From positions 213,501-277,500 of the forward strand of contig NZ_CP157875.1 in the NCBI RefSeq assembly GCF_040215105.1: 64,000 nucleotides of DNA, in the 5' to 3' direction. A program made the position numbers and the translations under genes. Positions 48,979 to 60,743 of this stretch are shown piece by piece. Source of the stretch: Aeromonas veronii. GTDB lineage: Bacteria > Pseudomonadota > Gammaproteobacteria > Enterobacterales > Aeromonadaceae. Position 1 is the first letter of the stretch; each line of letters starts with the position of its first letter. The notes beneath the pieces are model-generated. The model did no database searches and was not told where the DNA came from. It was given only the letters and a program-made list of their open reading frames with translations.

Positions 48979-50285
48979 AACGAGTGAGCAGCATGTTTTC
49001 CCGCATGCTCTGGTTTCTAGCCGCCGTGCTGGTGGTCTATCAGTTTGTCTCCTATGTCACCTTCTACAACTATCTGCTGTCGCCGGCGGTCAATCAGATC
49101 AGCCATCTGTTGGCCAACCAGGTCAAACTCATCTTCCCCGTCGATAGCAATCAGCTAGCCCTGAGCGAAGACGCCGAGGCTCTGGTCTATGTGGCGACCG
49201 GCAGCGACATCTATACCCAGAGCGAGGCGGAGCAGCACGGACTCAACGACTCCAAGCCCTATCCCTACCTGGAAGAGAACATCAGCAACGAGCTGAAGGG
49301 CAAGACCAAGGTCAGGGTCGAGATCCAGGATCACTACATCATCTGGATCCAGCCGCCCCAGGCCAGCCAGATGTGGGTGCGGATCCCGCTGACCGAGATT
49401 GAGGATGACGATATTGAGCCGCTGCTGCTCTATATGAGCGTGCTGCTGGTGGTGACCCTGTTCGCGGCCTGGCGATTCGCCCGCCAGCTGGTGCGCCCGC
49501 TGGAGGATCTGGAGGCGGGGGCCGTGGCGGTGGCCCGCGGCAACTTCCCCGATGCGCTGAGTGAGCAGGGCTCCCGGGAGGTACGCCGTCTGACCCGCAC
49601 CTTCAACCACATGTCGAGCTCCATCAAGAGTCTGATAGAAGAGCGCAACCTGATGATGGCGGGGGTCTCCCATGACTTACGAACCCCCCTGACCCGCATC
49701 CGGCTGGCGACCGAGATGATGTCTTCCGGGGATGAGTACCTCAAGGAGAGCATCAACGCGGACATCGACGAGTCCAATGCCATCATCGATCAGTTCATCG
49801 ACTACATCCGGCCGGACGAGGGGCTGGACATCCAGCAGATCGACCTGACCCAGCTGATCCACGATGCCCTGCTGATGCAGACCGATCAGGGCCTGGAGGT
49901 GGAGCTGCTGTTGCCGGAGCAGGCGGTGCGGGTGGCCTGCAACCCCGTTAGCCTGAGGCGCATCCTCAACAATCTGTCGGGCAACTCACTGCGCTACGGG
50001 GCGAGCCGCTTGCAGGCCGAGCTCAAGGATGATGGCCACTGGGTACGACTACGGCTCTCTGACAATGGCCCCGGTATCGCGGAGCAGGATTATCAGCGGG
50101 TGCTCAAGCCCTTCACCCAGGGCAATGTGGCACGTACCGTCGGCGGCAGTGGCCTGGGGCTGGCCATCGTCGCCAAGATAGTCTCTCTGCATCACGGCAC
50201 CATACGGCTCGGTGGCTCGGCACTCGGGGGCCTGCTGGTGGAGATACGGCTGCCCAAGCAGCAGCCGCTGGAGTGGGTAGATTGA
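48975..50285 (+). CDS. envZ: Osmosensor histidine kinase EnvZ
   Basis: Inner-membrane kinase/phosphatase for OmpR. The 436-residue protein has two transmembrane segments (about 11-35 and 149-168) around a periplasmic domain, a HAMP domain (about 169-221), His233 in the H-box ([15 protein letters not shown]), and the N, G1 and G2 boxes ([28 protein letters not shown]). The ATG overlaps the ompR stop, so the two are coupled. Confidence 0.96.
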   Translation: MKRVSSMFSRMLWFLAAVLVVYQFVSYVTFYNYLLSPAVNQISHLLANQVKLIFPVDSNQLALSEDAEALVYVATGSDIYTQSEAEQHGLNDSKPYPYLEENISNELKGKTKVRVEIQDHYIIWIQPPQASQMWVRIPLTEIEDDDIEPLLLYMSVLLVVTLFAAWRFARQLVRPLEDLEAGAVAVARGNFPDALSEQGSREVRRLTRTFNHMSSSIKSLIEERNLMMAGVSHDLRTPLTRIRLATEMMSSGDEYLKESINADIDESNAIIDQFIDYIRPDEGLDIQQIDLTQLIHDALLMQTDQGLEVELLLPEQAVRVACNPVSLRRILNNLSGNSLRYGASRLQAELKDDGHWVRLRLSDNGPGIAEQDYQRVLKPFTQGNVARTVGGSGLGLAIVAKIVSLHHGTIRLGGSALGGLLVEIRLPKQQPLEWVD

Positions 50286-50286
50286 G

Positions 50287-50318
50287 ACAGAGGGCGCATC
50301 GGAGGATGCGCCCTCTGT
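50287..50318. terminator. Bidirectional terminator between envZ and the EamA gene
   Basis: ACAGAGGGCGCATC, GGAG, GATGCGCCCTCTGT: 14-bp perfect stem between convergent genes. Confidence 0.85.
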
Positions 50319-50322
50319 GTTT

Positions 50323-51237
50323 TCAGCCTTCGGAGCCGACCTTGTTGCGGTAGCGCTTGCCGTATTTGAGTTGCTGGGTGAGCAGGGCCGCCACGATCAG
50401 CGCCAATCCGATGGGGGTGGCCGGGTGTATGGTCTCGCCGATGAGCAGATTCAGCAGTACCAGCGAGGCGAAGGGGGAGATGAAGATGAGGTTGCTGATG
50501 GGGGCCGTGTTGGTGGCGTGACGCAGGGCCATCAGCCAGAGCACGAAGCCGAAGCCCATCTCGAACAGCCCCACATAGATGGCGCCGGCCCAGCCTTGCC
50601 AGGCGGTCATGGCGAAGCCCGCTATCAGCCAGGTCGCCACGACGATGAAAGGCAGGCTGATGAGGAAGCCGAGCAGCAGGTTGACGATGGGATCCCCTTG
50701 ATTGCGGGTGTTGAGGATCCAGTAGCCGGCCCAGATGAGGGTCGATACCAGCGCCAGGGTCACGCCGAGGGGGCTGTCGAACTGCAGGCCGAACACGTCT
50801 CCCTTGGTGGCGATGACCAGGGCGCCGAAGTAGCCCAGCACGATGGCGACCCCGTCCCGGCGGCGCAGCTTCTGGCCGAGGAAGGGAACCGCCAGCAGGC
50901 TGAGGGTGATGGCCCAGGTGTAGTTGAGGGTTTGAGCCTGCTGGGCGGGTAGCAGATCATAGGCCTTGAACAGCAGCAGGTAATAGAGAAAGGGGTTCAG
51001 TACCCCCAGGGCCAGATAATAGAGAGGGCGAGCCCGGATGTAGTTCAGCAACAGGGGCAGCTTGCCCTGCTTGGCGACGATGGCGGTGAGGGTCAGGGTC
51101 GAGGTGAAGGCGGCGACGAGCAGCAACTGCACGGGCTCGAAATAGGTGAGGGATATCTTGAAGGCGGTGGCGACTGTCGACCAGAGCGCCACGGCGCAAA
51201 GTCCATACTGGTAGGCTTTCTTCTGATCTTTGAGCAT
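50323..51237 (-). CDS. EamA/DMT-type transporter
   Basis: A 304-residue inner-membrane protein with about ten hydrophobic segments and two EamA repeats (VALWSTVATAFKISL at the start, IWAGYWILNTRNQ at the repeat border). EamA transporters export amino acids, metabolites or drugs; the substrate cannot be read from the sequence. ATG 51237 (MLKDQKKAYQYG) is preferred over an in-frame extension. It diverges from the S10 operon. Confidence 0.85.
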   Translation of the reverse strand: MLKDQKKAYQYGLCAVALWSTVATAFKISLTYFEPVQLLLVAAFTSTLTLTAIVAKQGKLPLLLNYIRARPLYYLALGVLNPFLYYLLLFKAYDLLPAQQAQTLNYTWAITLSLLAVPFLGQKLRRRDGVAIVLGYFGALVIATKGDVFGLQFDSPLGVTLALVSTLIWAGYWILNTRNQGDPIVNLLLGFLISLPFIVVATWLIAGFAMTAWQGWAGAIYVGLFEMGFGFVLWLMALRHATNTAPISNLIFISPFASLVLLNLLIGETIHPATPIGLALIVAALLTQQLKYGKRYRNKVGSEG

Positions 51238-51382
51238 CGCGGTCGTTCCGTTGACAGAGGCAGGGGCGCAGTCTAGCAGTCCGCTCGGCACCTTGTCGTC
51301 ATCATGGTATCGAGGTCAGGCGAGGCCGCCTGGGCGAGATCCGTCCGCGACGGATGATTGTGCACAATCTGTTCGCCTTCTC

Positions 51383-51904
<522 letters not shown>

Positions 51905-51926
51905 TTACGGAAAGAGGTTGATAACA

Positions 51927-52559
51927 ATGACAATCGGTCTTGTAGGTCGCAAAGTGGGTATGACTCGCATCTTCACCGAAGATGGCGTTTCTATCCCGGT
52001 GACTGTTATCGAAGTTGAAGCTAACCGTGTAACTCAGGTCAAATCTGTAGAAACCGACGGCTACAACGCTATTCAGGTTACCACTGGCGCCAAGAAAGCC
52101 AGCCGTGTAACCAAGCCGGAAGCTGGCCACTTTGCCAAAGCTGGTGTAGAAGCCGGTCGCGGTCTGTGGGAATTCCGCCTGAACAACGGTGAAACTTTCA
52201 CTGTTGGTAGCGAGCTGAAAGTAGATCTTCTCGCTGACGTTAAGCTGGTAGACGTTACCGGCACATCCAAGGGTAAAGGTTTTGCCGGTACTGTTAAGCG
52301 CTGGAACTTCCGTACCCAGGATATGACCCACGGTAACTCTCTGTCCCACCGTGTACCTGGCTCCATCGGTCAAAACCAGACCCCGGGCCGTGTATTCAAG
52401 GGCAAAAAGATGGCTGGTCACATGGGTGCTGAGCGTGTAACGACTCAGAACCTGGAACTGGTTCGTGTTGACGCTGAACGCAACCTGCTGCTCATCAAAG
52501 GCGCAGTACCGGGTGCAACCAACGGCAACGTGATCGTTAAACCTGCCGTCAAAGCGTAA
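51927..52559 (+). CDS. rplC: 50S ribosomal protein L3
   Basis: Early 50S assembly protein near the peptidyl-transferase center. The 210-residue protein starts [16 protein letters not shown] at ATG 51927, behind AAGAGG, and has the [20 protein letters not shown] loop with the modified glutamine site region ([12 protein letters not shown]). Confidence 0.98.
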   Translation: MTIGLVGRKVGMTRIFTEDGVSIPVTVIEVEANRVTQVKSVETDGYNAIQVTTGAKKASRVTKPEAGHFAKAGVEAGRGLWEFRLNNGETFTVGSELKVDLLADVKLVDVTGTSKGKGFAGTVKRWNFRTQDMTHGNSLSHRVPGSIGQNQTPGRVFKGKKMAGHMGAERVTTQNLELVRVDAERNLLLIKGAVPGATNGNVIVKPAVKA

Positions 52560-52576
52560 CGTCTGAGGAGATAGTA

Positions 52577-53182
52577 ATGGAATTGGTAATGAAAGACGCC
52601 AAGAGCGCTCTTGAAGTTTCCGAGACTACCTTCGGGCGCGAATTCAACGAAGCCCTGGTTCACCAGGTTGTCGTTGCTTATGCCGCTGGTGCCCGTCAGG
52701 GTACTCGTGCGCAGCTGACTCGCTCTGAAGTGTCTGGTGGCGGCAAAAAGCCGTGGCGTCAGAAGGGTACTGGTCGTGCCCGTGCTGGCTCCATCCGTTC
52801 GCCCATCTGGCGTTCCGGTGGTGTGACCTTTGCTGCTAAGCCGCAAGATCACAGCCAAAAAGTAAACAAGAAGATGTACCGCGGCGCTATCCGTAGCATC
52901 CTGTCCGAGCTGGTACGTCAAGAGCGTCTGATCGTTGTTGAGAAATTCGGCATCGAAGCTCCGAAGACCAAAGAACTGATCGCCAAGCTGAAAGAGATGG
53001 AACTGACTGACGTTCTGATCGTGACCGCTGAAGTCGATGAGAACCTGTTCCTGGCTGCTCGCAACCTGTACAAAGTTGACGTGCGTGACGTTGCCGGTAT
53101 CGACCCGGTCAGCCTGATCGCCTTCGACAAGGTTCTGATGACTGCTGATGCAGTGAAGCAAATCGAGGAGATGCTGGCATGA
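52577..53182 (+). CDS. rplD: 50S ribosomal protein L4
   Basis: 50S tunnel protein and, in enterobacteria, the autoregulator of the S10 operon acting on the leader. The 201-residue protein has the tunnel loop [20 protein letters not shown] and the C-terminal globular part with [20 protein letters not shown]. The stop overlaps the rplW start (ATGA). Confidence 0.98.
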   Translation: MELVMKDAKSALEVSETTFGREFNEALVHQVVVAYAAGARQGTRAQLTRSEVSGGGKKPWRQKGTGRARAGSIRSPIWRSGGVTFAAKPQDHSQKVNKKMYRGAIRSILSELVRQERLIVVEKFGIEAPKTKELIAKLKEMELTDVLIVTAEVDENLFLAARNLYKVDVRDVAGIDPVSLIAFDKVLMTADAVKQIEEMLA

Positions 53183-53481
53183 TCCGCGAAGAACGTCTGT
53201 TGAAAGTTCTGAAGGCTCCGCACATCTCTGAAAAGAGCACCATGGTTGCAGAAAAGCAGAACACTATCGTGTTCAAAGTTGCTGTTGATGCCACCAAGGC
53301 GGAAGTCAAAGCTGCAGTTGCGAAACTGTTCGAGGTCGAAGTTGAGACCGTCCGTACCCTGAACATGAAGGGTAAGACCAAGCGCGCAGGTGCACGCGTA
53401 GGCCGTCGTTCCGATTGGAAGAAGGCTTATGTCACCCTGAAAGCGGGTCAGGACATCGACTTCATGGGCGCAGCCGAGTAA
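53179..53481 (+). CDS. rplW: 50S ribosomal protein L23
   Basis: At the exit of the ribosomal tunnel, docking site for trigger factor and SRP. The 100-residue protein has the [15 protein letters not shown] opening and [18 protein letters not shown] overlaps rplD by four bases. Confidence 0.97.
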   Translation: MIREERLLKVLKAPHISEKSTMVAEKQNTIVFKVAVDATKAEVKAAVAKLFEVEVETVRTLNMKGKTKRAGARVGRRSDWKKAYVTLKAGQDIDFMGAAE

Positions 53482-53496
53482 GAGGAGTTCTCAAAA

Positions 53497-54318
53497 ATGG
53501 CAATCGTTAAGTGCAAGCCTACTTCTCCGGGCCGCCGCCACGTCGTCAAGATCGTCAACCAAGAGCTGTACAAGGGCAAGCCCTTCGCCGCTCTGCTGGA
53601 CAGCAAAAGCAAGTCCGGTGGTCGTAACAACAACGGCCGCATCACCACTCGTCACATCGGTGGTGGTCACAAGCAACACTACCGTCTGGTCGACTTCAAG
53701 CGCGACAAAGACGGCATTCCGGCCAAAGTAGAGCGTCTGGAATACGATCCTAACCGTACCGCAAACATCGCCCTGGTGCTGTATGCAGATGGTGAGCGTC
53801 GTTACATCCTGGCTCCGAAAGGCCTGAAAGCAGGTGATGCTATCGCTTCTGGTGCTGATGCTGCGATCAAGGTAGGTAACACCCTGCCGATGCGTAACAT
53901 CCCGGTCGGTTCTACCGTTCACGCCGTAGAGATGAAGCCTGGTAAAGGTGCCCAGCTGGCTCGTTCCGCTGGTACTTTCATCCAGATCCTGGCTCGTGAA
54001 GGTAACTATGTAACTCTGCGTCTGCGTTCCGGCGAAGTACGTAAAGTTCTGGCCGAGTGCCGCGCTACCATCGGTGAAGTCGGTAACTCCGAGCACATGC
54101 TGCGTCAACTGGGTAAAGCCGGTGCAAACCGCTGGCGTGGTATTCGTCCGACCGTTCGCGGTATGGCGATGAACCCGGTTGATCACCCGCACGGTGGTGG
54201 TGAGGGTCGTAACAAGGGCATGCAGCCTGTGTCCCCATGGGGCCAGAAGGCTAAGGGCTTCAAGACCCGTAAGAACAAGCGTACCGACAAGTACATCGTA
54301 CGTCGTCGTAACAAGTAA
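53497..54318 (+). CDS. rplB: 50S ribosomal protein L2
   Basis: Needed for subunit joining and peptidyl-transferase activity. The 273-residue protein has [21 protein letters not shown] near residue 45 and the conserved [12 protein letters not shown] near the C-terminus containing the functionally important His. GAGGAG precedes the ATG. Confidence 0.98.
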   Translation: MAIVKCKPTSPGRRHVVKIVNQELYKGKPFAALLDSKSKSGGRNNNGRITTRHIGGGHKQHYRLVDFKRDKDGIPAKVERLEYDPNRTANIALVLYADGERRYILAPKGLKAGDAIASGADAAIKVGNTLPMRNIPVGSTVHAVEMKPGKGAQLARSAGTFIQILAREGNYVTLRLRSGEVRKVLAECRATIGEVGNSEHMLRQLGKAGANRWRGIRPTVRGMAMNPVDHPHGGGEGRNKGMQPVSPWGQKAKGFKTRKNKRTDKYIVRRRNK

Positions 54319-54325
54319 TTGTTAA

Positions 54326-54619
<294 letters not shown>

Positions 54620-54629
54620 GGGATAAATG

Positions 54630-54974
54630 ATGGAAGCTATCGCTAAACACCGTTATGCCCGTACTTCTGCCCAGAAAGCTCGTCTGGTAGCCGATCAAGT
54701 ACGTGGTCTGTCCGTAGACAAGGCTCTGAACATCCTGACCTTCAGCCCGAAAAAGGCTGCTGTTCTGGTGAAGAAAGTGCTGGAATCTGCCATTGCCAAC
54801 GCTGAGCACAACGAAGGCGCCGACATCGACGCCCTGCGTGTTGCCACCATCATGGTAGACGAAGGTCCCTCCATGAAGCGCATCCGCCCGCGTGCCAAAG
54901 GTCGCGCGGATCGTATCCTCAAGCGTACCGCTCACATCACTGTAGTGGTATCCGACGCTAAGGCTGGGAGATAA
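54630..54974 (+). CDS. rplV: 50S ribosomal protein L22
   Basis: Lines the exit tunnel; site of macrolide-resistance changes. The 114-residue protein has [22 protein letters not shown], the hairpin around [34 protein letters not shown], and ends [10 protein letters not shown]. Of two adjacent ATGs, the second (54630) matches the family start. Confidence 0.97.
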   Translation: MEAIAKHRYARTSAQKARLVADQVRGLSVDKALNILTFSPKKAAVLVKKVLESAIANAEHNEGADIDALRVATIMVDEGPSMKRIRPRAKGRADRILKRTAHITVVVSDAKAGR

Positions 54975-54977
54975 GCA

Positions 54978-55691
54978 ATGGGTCAGAAAGTACATCCTAA
55001 TGGCATTCGCCTGGGTATTACCAAGCCTTGGAATTCTACCTGGTTCGCGAACACCAAAGACTTCGCTGACAACCTGTACAGCGATTTCCAAGTACGCCAG
55101 TTCCTGACCAAGGAGCTGAAAAACGCTTCCTTGTCCAAGATCACTATCGAGCGTCCGGCCAAGAGCATCCGTGTGACCATTCACACTGCTCGTCCGGGTG
55201 TCGTGATCGGCAAGAAAGGCGAAGACGTTGAGAAACTGCGCAAAGCTGTAGCCACTATTGCTGGCGTGCCTGCTCAGATCAACATTTCCGAAGTCCGCAA
55301 GCCGGAGCTGGATGGCAAACTGGTTGCCGACAGCATCACTTCTCAGCTGGAACGTCGCGTAATGTTCCGTCGCGCTATGAAGCGCGCCGTACAGAACGCC
55401 ATGCGCCTGGGTGCCAAGGGCATCAAAGTTGAAGTGTCCGGTCGTCTGGGCGGCGCTGAAATCGCGCGTACCGAATGGTACCGTGAAGGTCGTGTGCCGT
55501 TGCACACCCTGCGTGCCGACATCGACTACGCAACTTCTGAAGCCCACACCACTTACGGTGTGATCGGCGTTAAAGTTTGGATCTTCAAGGGCGAAGTTCT
55601 GGGCGGTCTGGCTGCAGTCAATGCTGCCGCTGCTCAAGAGCAAGCTCCTGCGAAGCCCAAGCGTGACAACAAGCGCCGCGCTGCCAAGTAA
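54978..55691 (+). CDS. rpsC: 30S ribosomal protein S3
   Basis: mRNA entry-site protein with helicase activity. The 237-residue protein has a KH domain ([16 protein letters not shown], near residue 75) and the S3 C-terminal part with [29 protein letters not shown], ending in an Ala/Lys-rich tail. Only three bases separate it from rplV. Confidence 0.98.
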   Translation: MGQKVHPNGIRLGITKPWNSTWFANTKDFADNLYSDFQVRQFLTKELKNASLSKITIERPAKSIRVTIHTARPGVVIGKKGEDVEKLRKAVATIAGVPAQINISEVRKPELDGKLVADSITSQLERRVMFRRAMKRAVQNAMRLGAKGIKVEVSGRLGGAEIARTEWYREGRVPLHTLRADIDYATSEAHTTYGVIGVKVWIFKGEVLGGLAAVNAAAAQEQAPAKPKRDNKRRAAK

Positions 55692-55704
55692 GGAGATTCG
55701 GTAA

Positions 55705-56118
55705 ATGTTGCAACCAAAGCGTACTAAATTCCGCAAGACCCACAAGGGTCGTAACCGCGGTCTGGCCAACTCCGGTAACGAAGTATCCTTCGGTACCTTC
55801 GGCCTGAAGGCGACATCCCGTGGTCAACTGACTGCTCGTCAAATCGAAGCAGCCCGTCGTGCCATGACCCGTCACGTTAAGCGTCAGGGTAAAATCTGGA
55901 TCCGTGTGTTCCCGGACAAGCCGATTACCGAAAAGCCCCTCGAAGTTCGTATGGGTAAAGGTAAGGGTAACGTCGAATACTGGGTATGCCCGATCCAGCC
56001 TGGCAAAGTTCTGTACGAGATGGACGGTGTTCCCGAGGCTCTGGCCCGTGAAGCATTCGCCCTGGCCGCTGCTAAGCTGTCCGTTCAGACCACTTTCGTA
56101 ATCAAGACGGTGATGTGA
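55705..56118 (+). CDS. rplP: 50S ribosomal protein L16
   Basis: Near the A-site of the 50S subunit. The 137-residue protein has [19 protein letters not shown] at its start and the conserved [22 protein letters not shown] block holding the modified Arg site. Its stop overlaps rpmC. Confidence 0.98.
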   Translation: MLQPKRTKFRKTHKGRNRGLANSGNEVSFGTFGLKATSRGQLTARQIEAARRAMTRHVKRQGKIWIRVFPDKPITEKPLEVRMGKGKGNVEYWVCPIQPGKVLYEMDGVPEALAREAFALAAAKLSVQTTFVIKTVM

Positions 56119-56309
56119 TGAAAGCCCAAGATCTGCGTCAAAAGAGCGTCGAAGAACTGAACCAGGAGCTGCTGGGTCTGCTGCGTGAGCAATTCAACAT
56201 GCGCATGCAAGCTTCCACCGGCCAGCTGGCTCAGACTCACACTCTGAAACAAGTGCGTCGTGACGTCGCACGTATCAAGACTGTACTGACTGAGAAGGCA
56301 GGTGCGTAA
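56118..56309 (+). CDS. rpmC: 50S ribosomal protein L29
   Basis: Small helical protein by the tunnel exit. 63 residues, with [18 protein letters not shown] and RREVARIKT-like [14 protein letters not shown] shares its A with the rplP stop (TGATG), and its stop overlaps rpsQ (TAATG). Confidence 0.97.
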   Translation: MKAQDLRQKSVEELNQELLGLLREQFNMRMQASTGQLAQTHTLKQVRRDVARIKTVLTEKAGA

Positions 56310-56557
56310 TGACTGACAAGATCCGTACTCTGCAAGGTCGTGTAATCAGCGACAAGATGGACAAGTCCATCACTGTTGCTATCGAGCGCAAGGTAAAGCA
56401 CCCGATCTACGGTAAGATCATCAAGCGCACTACCAAGCTGCACGTACACGACGAGAACAACGAGTGTAAAGCTGGCGATCTCGTGGAAATCCGCGAGTGC
56501 CGCCCGCTGTCCAAGACCAAGTCCTGGACCCTGGTTGCTGTCGTAGAAAAGGCCTAA
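56309..56557 (+). CDS. rpsQ: 30S ribosomal protein S17
   Basis: Primary 16S rRNA-binding protein and last gene of the S10 operon. The 82-residue protein has [19 protein letters not shown] and the C-terminal [17 protein letters not shown] terminator and a new promoter follow. Confidence 0.97.
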   Translation: MTDKIRTLQGRVISDKMDKSITVAIERKVKHPIYGKIIKRTTKLHVHDENNECKAGDLVEIRECRPLSKTKSWTLVAVVEKA

Positions 56558-56574
56558 TCGGTACTTTTTAGCTC

Positions 56575-56606
56575 AAACGGCCCCTTATCGGGGCCGTTTG
56601 TTTTTT
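56575..56606 (+). terminator. Terminator at the end of the S10 operon
   Basis: AAACGGCCCC, TTATC, GGGGCCGTTT, then G and a run of six T. It lies in the gap between rpsQ and rplN and would separate the S10 and spc transcripts at least in part. Confidence 0.8.
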
Positions 56607-56630
56607 AGGCTACCTTTTCAAAAACAGCTG

Positions 56631-56639
56631 TGTTATAGT
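56631..56639 (+). promoter_or_regulatory. spc operon promoter (extended -10)
   Basis: TG-T-TATAGT at 56631-56639 is an extended -10; the -35 region is poor, which fits this promoter class. It lies 67 bases upstream of rplN, at the place of the known spc promoter. Confidence 0.65.
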
Positions 56640-56705
56640 TTCGCGCCTTTTGAAGGCAGCCAGATCCCCGCAAGGGATAAGAAGTAAACAAAGCGGAGCA
56701 CTAAG

Positions 56706-57074
56706 ATGATCCAGATGCAAAGTATGCTGGGTGTTGCCGACAACTCCGGCGCTCGCAGTGTAATGTGTATTAAGGTTCTGGGTGGTTCGCACCGCCGTTA
56801 CGCCGGCATCGGCGACATCATTAAGGTTTCCATCAAGGAAGCTATTCCTCGCGGTAAAGTGAAGAAAGGTGATGTGTATAACGCGGTGGTCGTACGCACC
56901 CGTAAAGGCGTTCGTCGTCCGGACGGCTCTGTCATCCGTTTCGACAACAATGCGGCTGTGTTGCTTAACAACAACCAACAGCCAATCGGTACTCGTATTT
57001 TTGGCCCGGTGACCCGTGAACTCCGTAATGAGAAGTTCATGAAGATTGTGTCCCTGGCACCCGAAGTACTGTAA
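56706..57074 (+). CDS. rplN: 50S ribosomal protein L14
   Basis: First gene of the spc operon; intersubunit bridge protein. The 122-residue protein has [19 protein letters not shown] and [28 protein letters not shown]. Weak upstream ribosome site (AGCGGAGCA). Confidence 0.98.
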
Positions 57075-57085
57075 GGAGTCGAACG

Positions 57086-57403
57086 ATGGCAGCTAAAATC
57101 CGTCGCGAAGACGAAGTAATTGTTCTTACCGGCAAAGACAAGGGCAAGCGTGGCAAAGTCACTCAAGTCCTGATTGCAAAAGGTAAGGTAATCGTTGAAG
57201 GCATCAACCAGGTGAAGAAACACCAGAAGCCGGTACCCGCACTGGGTCAGGCTGGCGGTATCGTCACCAAAGAAGCCCCCATCGATGTATCTAACATCGC
57301 GCTGTTCAACTCTGCCACTGGCAAGGCTGACCGCGTTGGTTTCCGGATTGAAGACGGCAAGAAAGTCCGTTTCTTCAAATCCACCGGCGAACTTGTGAAG
57401 TAA
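57086..57403 (+). CDS. rplX: 50S ribosomal protein L24
   Basis: Assembly-initiating 50S protein with a KOW motif ([22 protein letters not shown]). 105 residues. AAGGAG upstream. Confidence 0.97.
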
Positions 57404-57416
57404 TTGGAGTTTAACG

Positions 57417-57956
57417 ATGGCGAAACTGCATGATTACTACAAATCCGATGTAGTAAATGAACTGTCCAAGCAGTTCGGTTACAAGACTATCATGCAAGTC
57501 CCTCGGATCGAGAAAATCACCCTGAACATGGGTGTTGGTGAAGCGATCTCTGACAAGAAACTGCTGGAAAATGCTGCTGCCGATATGGCTGCCATTTCCG
57601 GTCAGAAACCGCTGATCACCAAAGCACGCAAATCTGTTGCGGGCTTCAAGATTCGTGAAGGCTACCCGATAGGTTGTAAAGTAACCCTGCGTGGCGAGCG
57701 TATGTGGGAGTTCCTGGAACGGCTGATTTGCATCTCCGTACCGCGTATCCGTGACTTCCGTGGTCTGAACGCCAAGGCGTTCGATGGCCGTGGTAACTAC
57801 TCCATGGGCGTGCGTGAGCAAATCATCTTCCCGGAAATCGACTATGACAAGGTCGATCGCGTCCGTGGTCTGGATATCACCATCACCACTTCCGCGAATA
57901 CCGACGAAGAAGGCCGTGCTCTGCTGGCTGCCTTTAACTTCCCATTCCGCAAGTAA
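57417..57956 (+). CDS. rplE: 50S ribosomal protein L5
   Basis: Binds 5S rRNA and tRNA at the P site. The 179-residue protein has [22 protein letters not shown] and [17 protein letters not shown]. In E. coli S8 represses the spc operon at the rplX/rplE junction; a comparable site cannot be confirmed by eye here. Confidence 0.98.
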
Positions 57957-57966
57957 GGTTAGGGTT

Positions 57967-58272
57967 ATGGCTAAAACATCCATGAAAGCGCGCGAAGCAA
58001 AGCGTGCGAAGCTGGCAGCCAAGTTCGCGACCAAGCGTACCGAGCTGAAAGCTATCATCGTTGATATGAACGCTTCTGAAGAAGCGCGTTGGGACGCTGT
58101 CTTGCAACTGCAACAGCTGCCCCGTGATTCCAGTCCGTCCCGCCAGCGTAACCGTTGCAATATTACTGGTCGTCCGCACGGTTTCCTGCGCAAGTTTGGT
58201 CTGTCCCGCATCAAGGTGCGTGAGCATGCCATGAAGGGCGAAATTCCAGGCCTCAAAAAGGCCTCTTGGTAA
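57967..58272 (+). CDS. rpsN: 30S ribosomal protein S14 (zinc-free form)
   Basis: A 101-residue S14 of the long type: it has [25 protein letters not shown] but only one cysteine of the zinc ribbon, so it is the C-minus form. Starts 10 bases after rplE. Confidence 0.97.
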   Translation: MAKTSMKAREAKRAKLAAKFATKRTELKAIIVDMNASEEARWDAVLQLQQLPRDSSPSRQRNRCNITGRPHGFLRKFGLSRIKVREHAMKGEIPGLKKASW

Positions 58273-58291
58273 GAATCTCGGGAGTTAGACT

Positions 58292-58684
58292 ATGAGCATG
58301 CAAGATCCGATCGCGGATATGCTGACCCGCATCCGTAACGGTCAGGCGGCGAGCAAAGTTGCGGTTTCCATGCCTTCTTCCAAGCTGAAAGTGGCTATTG
58401 CCAAAGTGCTGAAAGAAGAAGGTTACATCGCTGGCTACTCCGTAGCTGGTGACGTGAAGCCGGAACTGGAAATTGAACTGAAATATTTCCAGGGCAAGCC
58501 GGTTGTAGAACTGATCCAACGCGTGAGCCGTCCCGGCCTGCGTATTTACAAGCGCACTACTGATCTGCCGAAAGTCATGGGCGGTCTCGGTGTTGCTATC
58601 GTGTCCACGTCTAAAGGTGTGATGACCGACCGTGCTGCCCGCAAGGCAAGCATGGGTGGTGAGATCATCTGCTACGTCGCTTAA
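58292..58684 (+). CDS. rpsH: 30S ribosomal protein S8
   Basis: Primary 16S rRNA binder and, in E. coli, translational repressor of the spc operon. The 130-residue protein starts [17 protein letters not shown] and has the C-terminal [31 protein letters not shown] upstream. Confidence 0.98.
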   Translation: MSMQDPIADMLTRIRNGQAASKVAVSMPSSKLKVAIAKVLKEEGYIAGYSVAGDVKPELEIELKYFQGKPVVELIQRVSRPGLRIYKRTTDLPKVMGGLGVAIVSTSKGVMTDRAARKASMGGEIICYVA

Positions 58685-58697
58685 TAGGAGGTCGGAA

Positions 58698-59231
58698 ATG
58701 TCTCGCGTTGCTAAGGCACCCGTCACTATTCCTGCTGGCGTAGAGGTGACTCTGAACGGTCAGGAACTGTCCATCAAAGGTGGTAAAGGTTCCCTGGTTC
58801 GTTCCATCCACGCCGGTGTAGAAGTGACCAAAGAAGACAATGTACTGAAGTTCGCCCCGCGCGACGGCATCGCTGGTGCTGACGCTCAGGCCGGTACTGC
58901 CCGTGCATTGGTCAACAACATGGTAATCGGTGTTACCCAAGGCTTCGAGCGCAAGCTGCAGCTGGTTGGTGTAGGTTACAAAGCCTCCATCAAGGGCAAT
59001 GCTGTCGCGCTGGCTCTGGGCTTCTCTCACCCGGTAGAGCATGCGCTGCCGGCTGGTGTCACCGCTGAATGCCCGACCGCTACTGAGATCGTTCTCCGTG
59101 GTGTGGACAAGCAGCTGGTTGGCCAAGTCGCCGCCGATATCCGTTCTTACCGCGCTCCGGAGCCCTACAAGGGCAAGGGTGTACGCTATGCCAATGAGCA
59201 AGTGCGTACTAAAGAAGCTAAGAAGAAGTAA
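58698..59231 (+). CDS. rplF: 50S ribosomal protein L6
   Basis: Near the sarcin-ricin loop. The 177-residue protein has two repeated domains and the [19 protein letters not shown] block near the C-terminus. ATG 58698 follows TAGGAGG; the open frame upstream runs into rpsH and is not used. Confidence 0.98.
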   Translation: MSRVAKAPVTIPAGVEVTLNGQELSIKGGKGSLVRSIHAGVEVTKEDNVLKFAPRDGIAGADAQAGTARALVNNMVIGVTQGFERKLQLVGVGYKASIKGNAVALALGFSHPVEHALPAGVTAECPTATEIVLRGVDKQLVGQVAADIRSYRAPEPYKGKGVRYANEQVRTKEAKKK

Positions 59232-59240
59232 GGTAACACT

Positions 59241-59594
59241 ATGGACAAGAAAGCAGCTCGTCTCCGTCGTGCTACTCGTGCTCGGAAAAAGATGCAGGAA
59301 CTGGGAGCTACCCGTCTGGTTGTTCACCGTACCCCGCGTCATATCTATGCGCAGGTTATCGCAGCCAACGGTTCCGAAGTTCTGGCCTCTGCTTCCACAG
59401 TAGAGAAAGCCATCAGTGAAGCTATCAAATACACCGGTAATGCTGATGCAGCTACCGCTGTAGGTAAAGCTATCGCTGAGCGTGCGATTGCCAAAGGCGT
59501 TCAGAACGTATCTTTCGATCGTTCCGGTTTCAAGTATCACGGTCGTGTAGCCGCTCTGGCTGCCGCTGCTCGTGACGCTGGTCTTCAGTTCTAA
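59241..59594 (+). CDS. rplR: 50S ribosomal protein L18
   Basis: 5S rRNA-binding protein. The 117-residue protein has [31 protein letters not shown] and [25 protein letters not shown]. Confidence 0.98.
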   Translation: MDKKAARLRRATRARKKMQELGATRLVVHRTPRHIYAQVIAANGSEVLASASTVEKAISEAIKYTGNADAATAVGKAIAERAIAKGVQNVSFDRSGFKYHGRVAALAAAARDAGLQF

Positions 59595-59608
59595 GCTAGG
59601 AGTCGAAG

Positions 59609-60109
59609 ATGGCTAAAATCGAATCTCAAGCCGGCGAACTGCAAGAAAAGCTGATTGCAGTAAACCGTGTTTCGAAAACTGTTAAAGGTGGTCGTATCAT
59701 GTCCTTCACCGCGTTGACCGTGGTGGGTGATGGTAACGGCCGTGTAGGTTACGGTTACGGTAAAGCCCGTGAAGTTCCGGCTGCCATTCAAAAGGCAATG
59801 GAACAGGCTAAGCGTAACCTGAACAAGGTTGAGCTGAACAACGGCACTCTGCACCACCCGGTGCGTGGTGTTCACTCTGGCTCCACCGTGTTCATGAAGC
59901 CGGCCTCCCAAGGTACTGGTATCATTGCCGGCGGCGCCATGCGTGCCGTGCTGGAAGTGGCTGGTATCCACAACGTGCTGGCTAAGACCTACGGTTCCAC
60001 CAACCCAATCAACGTTGTTCGCGCAACTGTAGACGCTCTGGTACACGGCCAATCGCCGGAACAGATCGCTGCCAAGCGTGGTCTGCGCGTTGAAGAAATT
60101 CTGGGGTAA
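59609..60109 (+). CDS. rpsE: 30S ribosomal protein S5
   Basis: Decoding-accuracy protein. The 166-residue protein has the N-terminal double-stranded RNA-binding-like domain ([33 protein letters not shown]) and [19 protein letters not shown]. Contains the usual spectinomycin loop region VSKTVKGGR. Confidence 0.98.
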   Translation: MAKIESQAGELQEKLIAVNRVSKTVKGGRIMSFTALTVVGDGNGRVGYGYGKAREVPAAIQKAMEQAKRNLNKVELNNGTLHHPVRGVHSGSTVFMKPASQGTGIIAGGAMRAVLEVAGIHNVLAKTYGSTNPINVVRATVDALVHGQSPEQIAAKRGLRVEEILG

Positions 60110-60115
60110 TGCGAC

Positions 60116-60295
60116 ATGGCTAACACTGTAAAAGTAACTCAAACTCGCAGCTCTATCGGCCGTCTGCCAAAGCACAAGGCGACTCTGCGTGGTCTGGGTC
60201 TGCGTCGCATTGGTCACACCGTTGAGCTGGAAGATACTCCCTGCGTACGCGGCATGATCAACCAGGTTTATTACATGGTTAAGGTGGAGGGCTAA
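60116..60295 (+). CDS. rpmD: 50S ribosomal protein L30
   Basis: A 59-residue protein, with [35 protein letters not shown]; found by frame and position between rpsE and rplO. There is only a 6-base gap to rpsE and a two-base gap to rplO. Confidence 0.96.
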   Translation: MANTVKVTQTRSSIGRLPKHKATLRGLGLRRIGHTVELEDTPCVRGMINQVYYMVKVEG

Positions 60296-60297
60296 GC

Positions 60298-60735
60298 ATG
60301 CGTCTGAATACTCTGTCTCCGGCCGCTGGTTCCAAGCGCGTTAAGCACCGTCCGGGCCGTGGTATCGGTTCTGGTCTGGGCAAAACTGGTGGTCGTGGTG
60401 TTAAAGGTCAAACTTCTCGTTCCGGTGGCGGCAAAGTTCGCAACGGCTTCGAGGGTGGCCAGATGCCTTTGAAAATCCGTCTGCCGAAGTTCGGTTTCTT
60501 CTCCCGCAAATCTTTGGTGTCTGCCGAAGTGCGTCTGAACGAAATCGCCCTGGTAGAAGGTGATGTGGTCGATGTGAGCACTCTGAAGCAAGCCGGTGTT
60601 ATTACCAAAAACATCGTGTTCGCTAAAGTTGTTCTGTCTGGCAACATTGACCGTGCTGTGACTGTTCGTGGTCTGTCCGTCACCAAGGGTGCACGTGCAG
60701 CCATCGAGGCCGCTGGCGGTAAAATCGAGGAATAA
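60298..60735 (+). CDS. rplO: 50S ribosomal protein L15
   Basis: Late 50S assembly protein. The 145-residue protein has the glycine-rich [29 protein letters not shown] opening and the [23 protein letters not shown] end. GTGGAGG upstream, inside the rpmD end. Confidence 0.98.
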   Translation: MRLNTLSPAAGSKRVKHRPGRGIGSGLGKTGGRGVKGQTSRSGGGKVRNGFEGGQMPLKIRLPKFGFFSRKSLVSAEVRLNEIALVEGDVVDVSTLKQAGVITKNIVFAKVVLSGNIDRAVTVRGLSVTKGARAAIEAAGGKIEE

Positions 60736-60743
60736 TCAGTACA

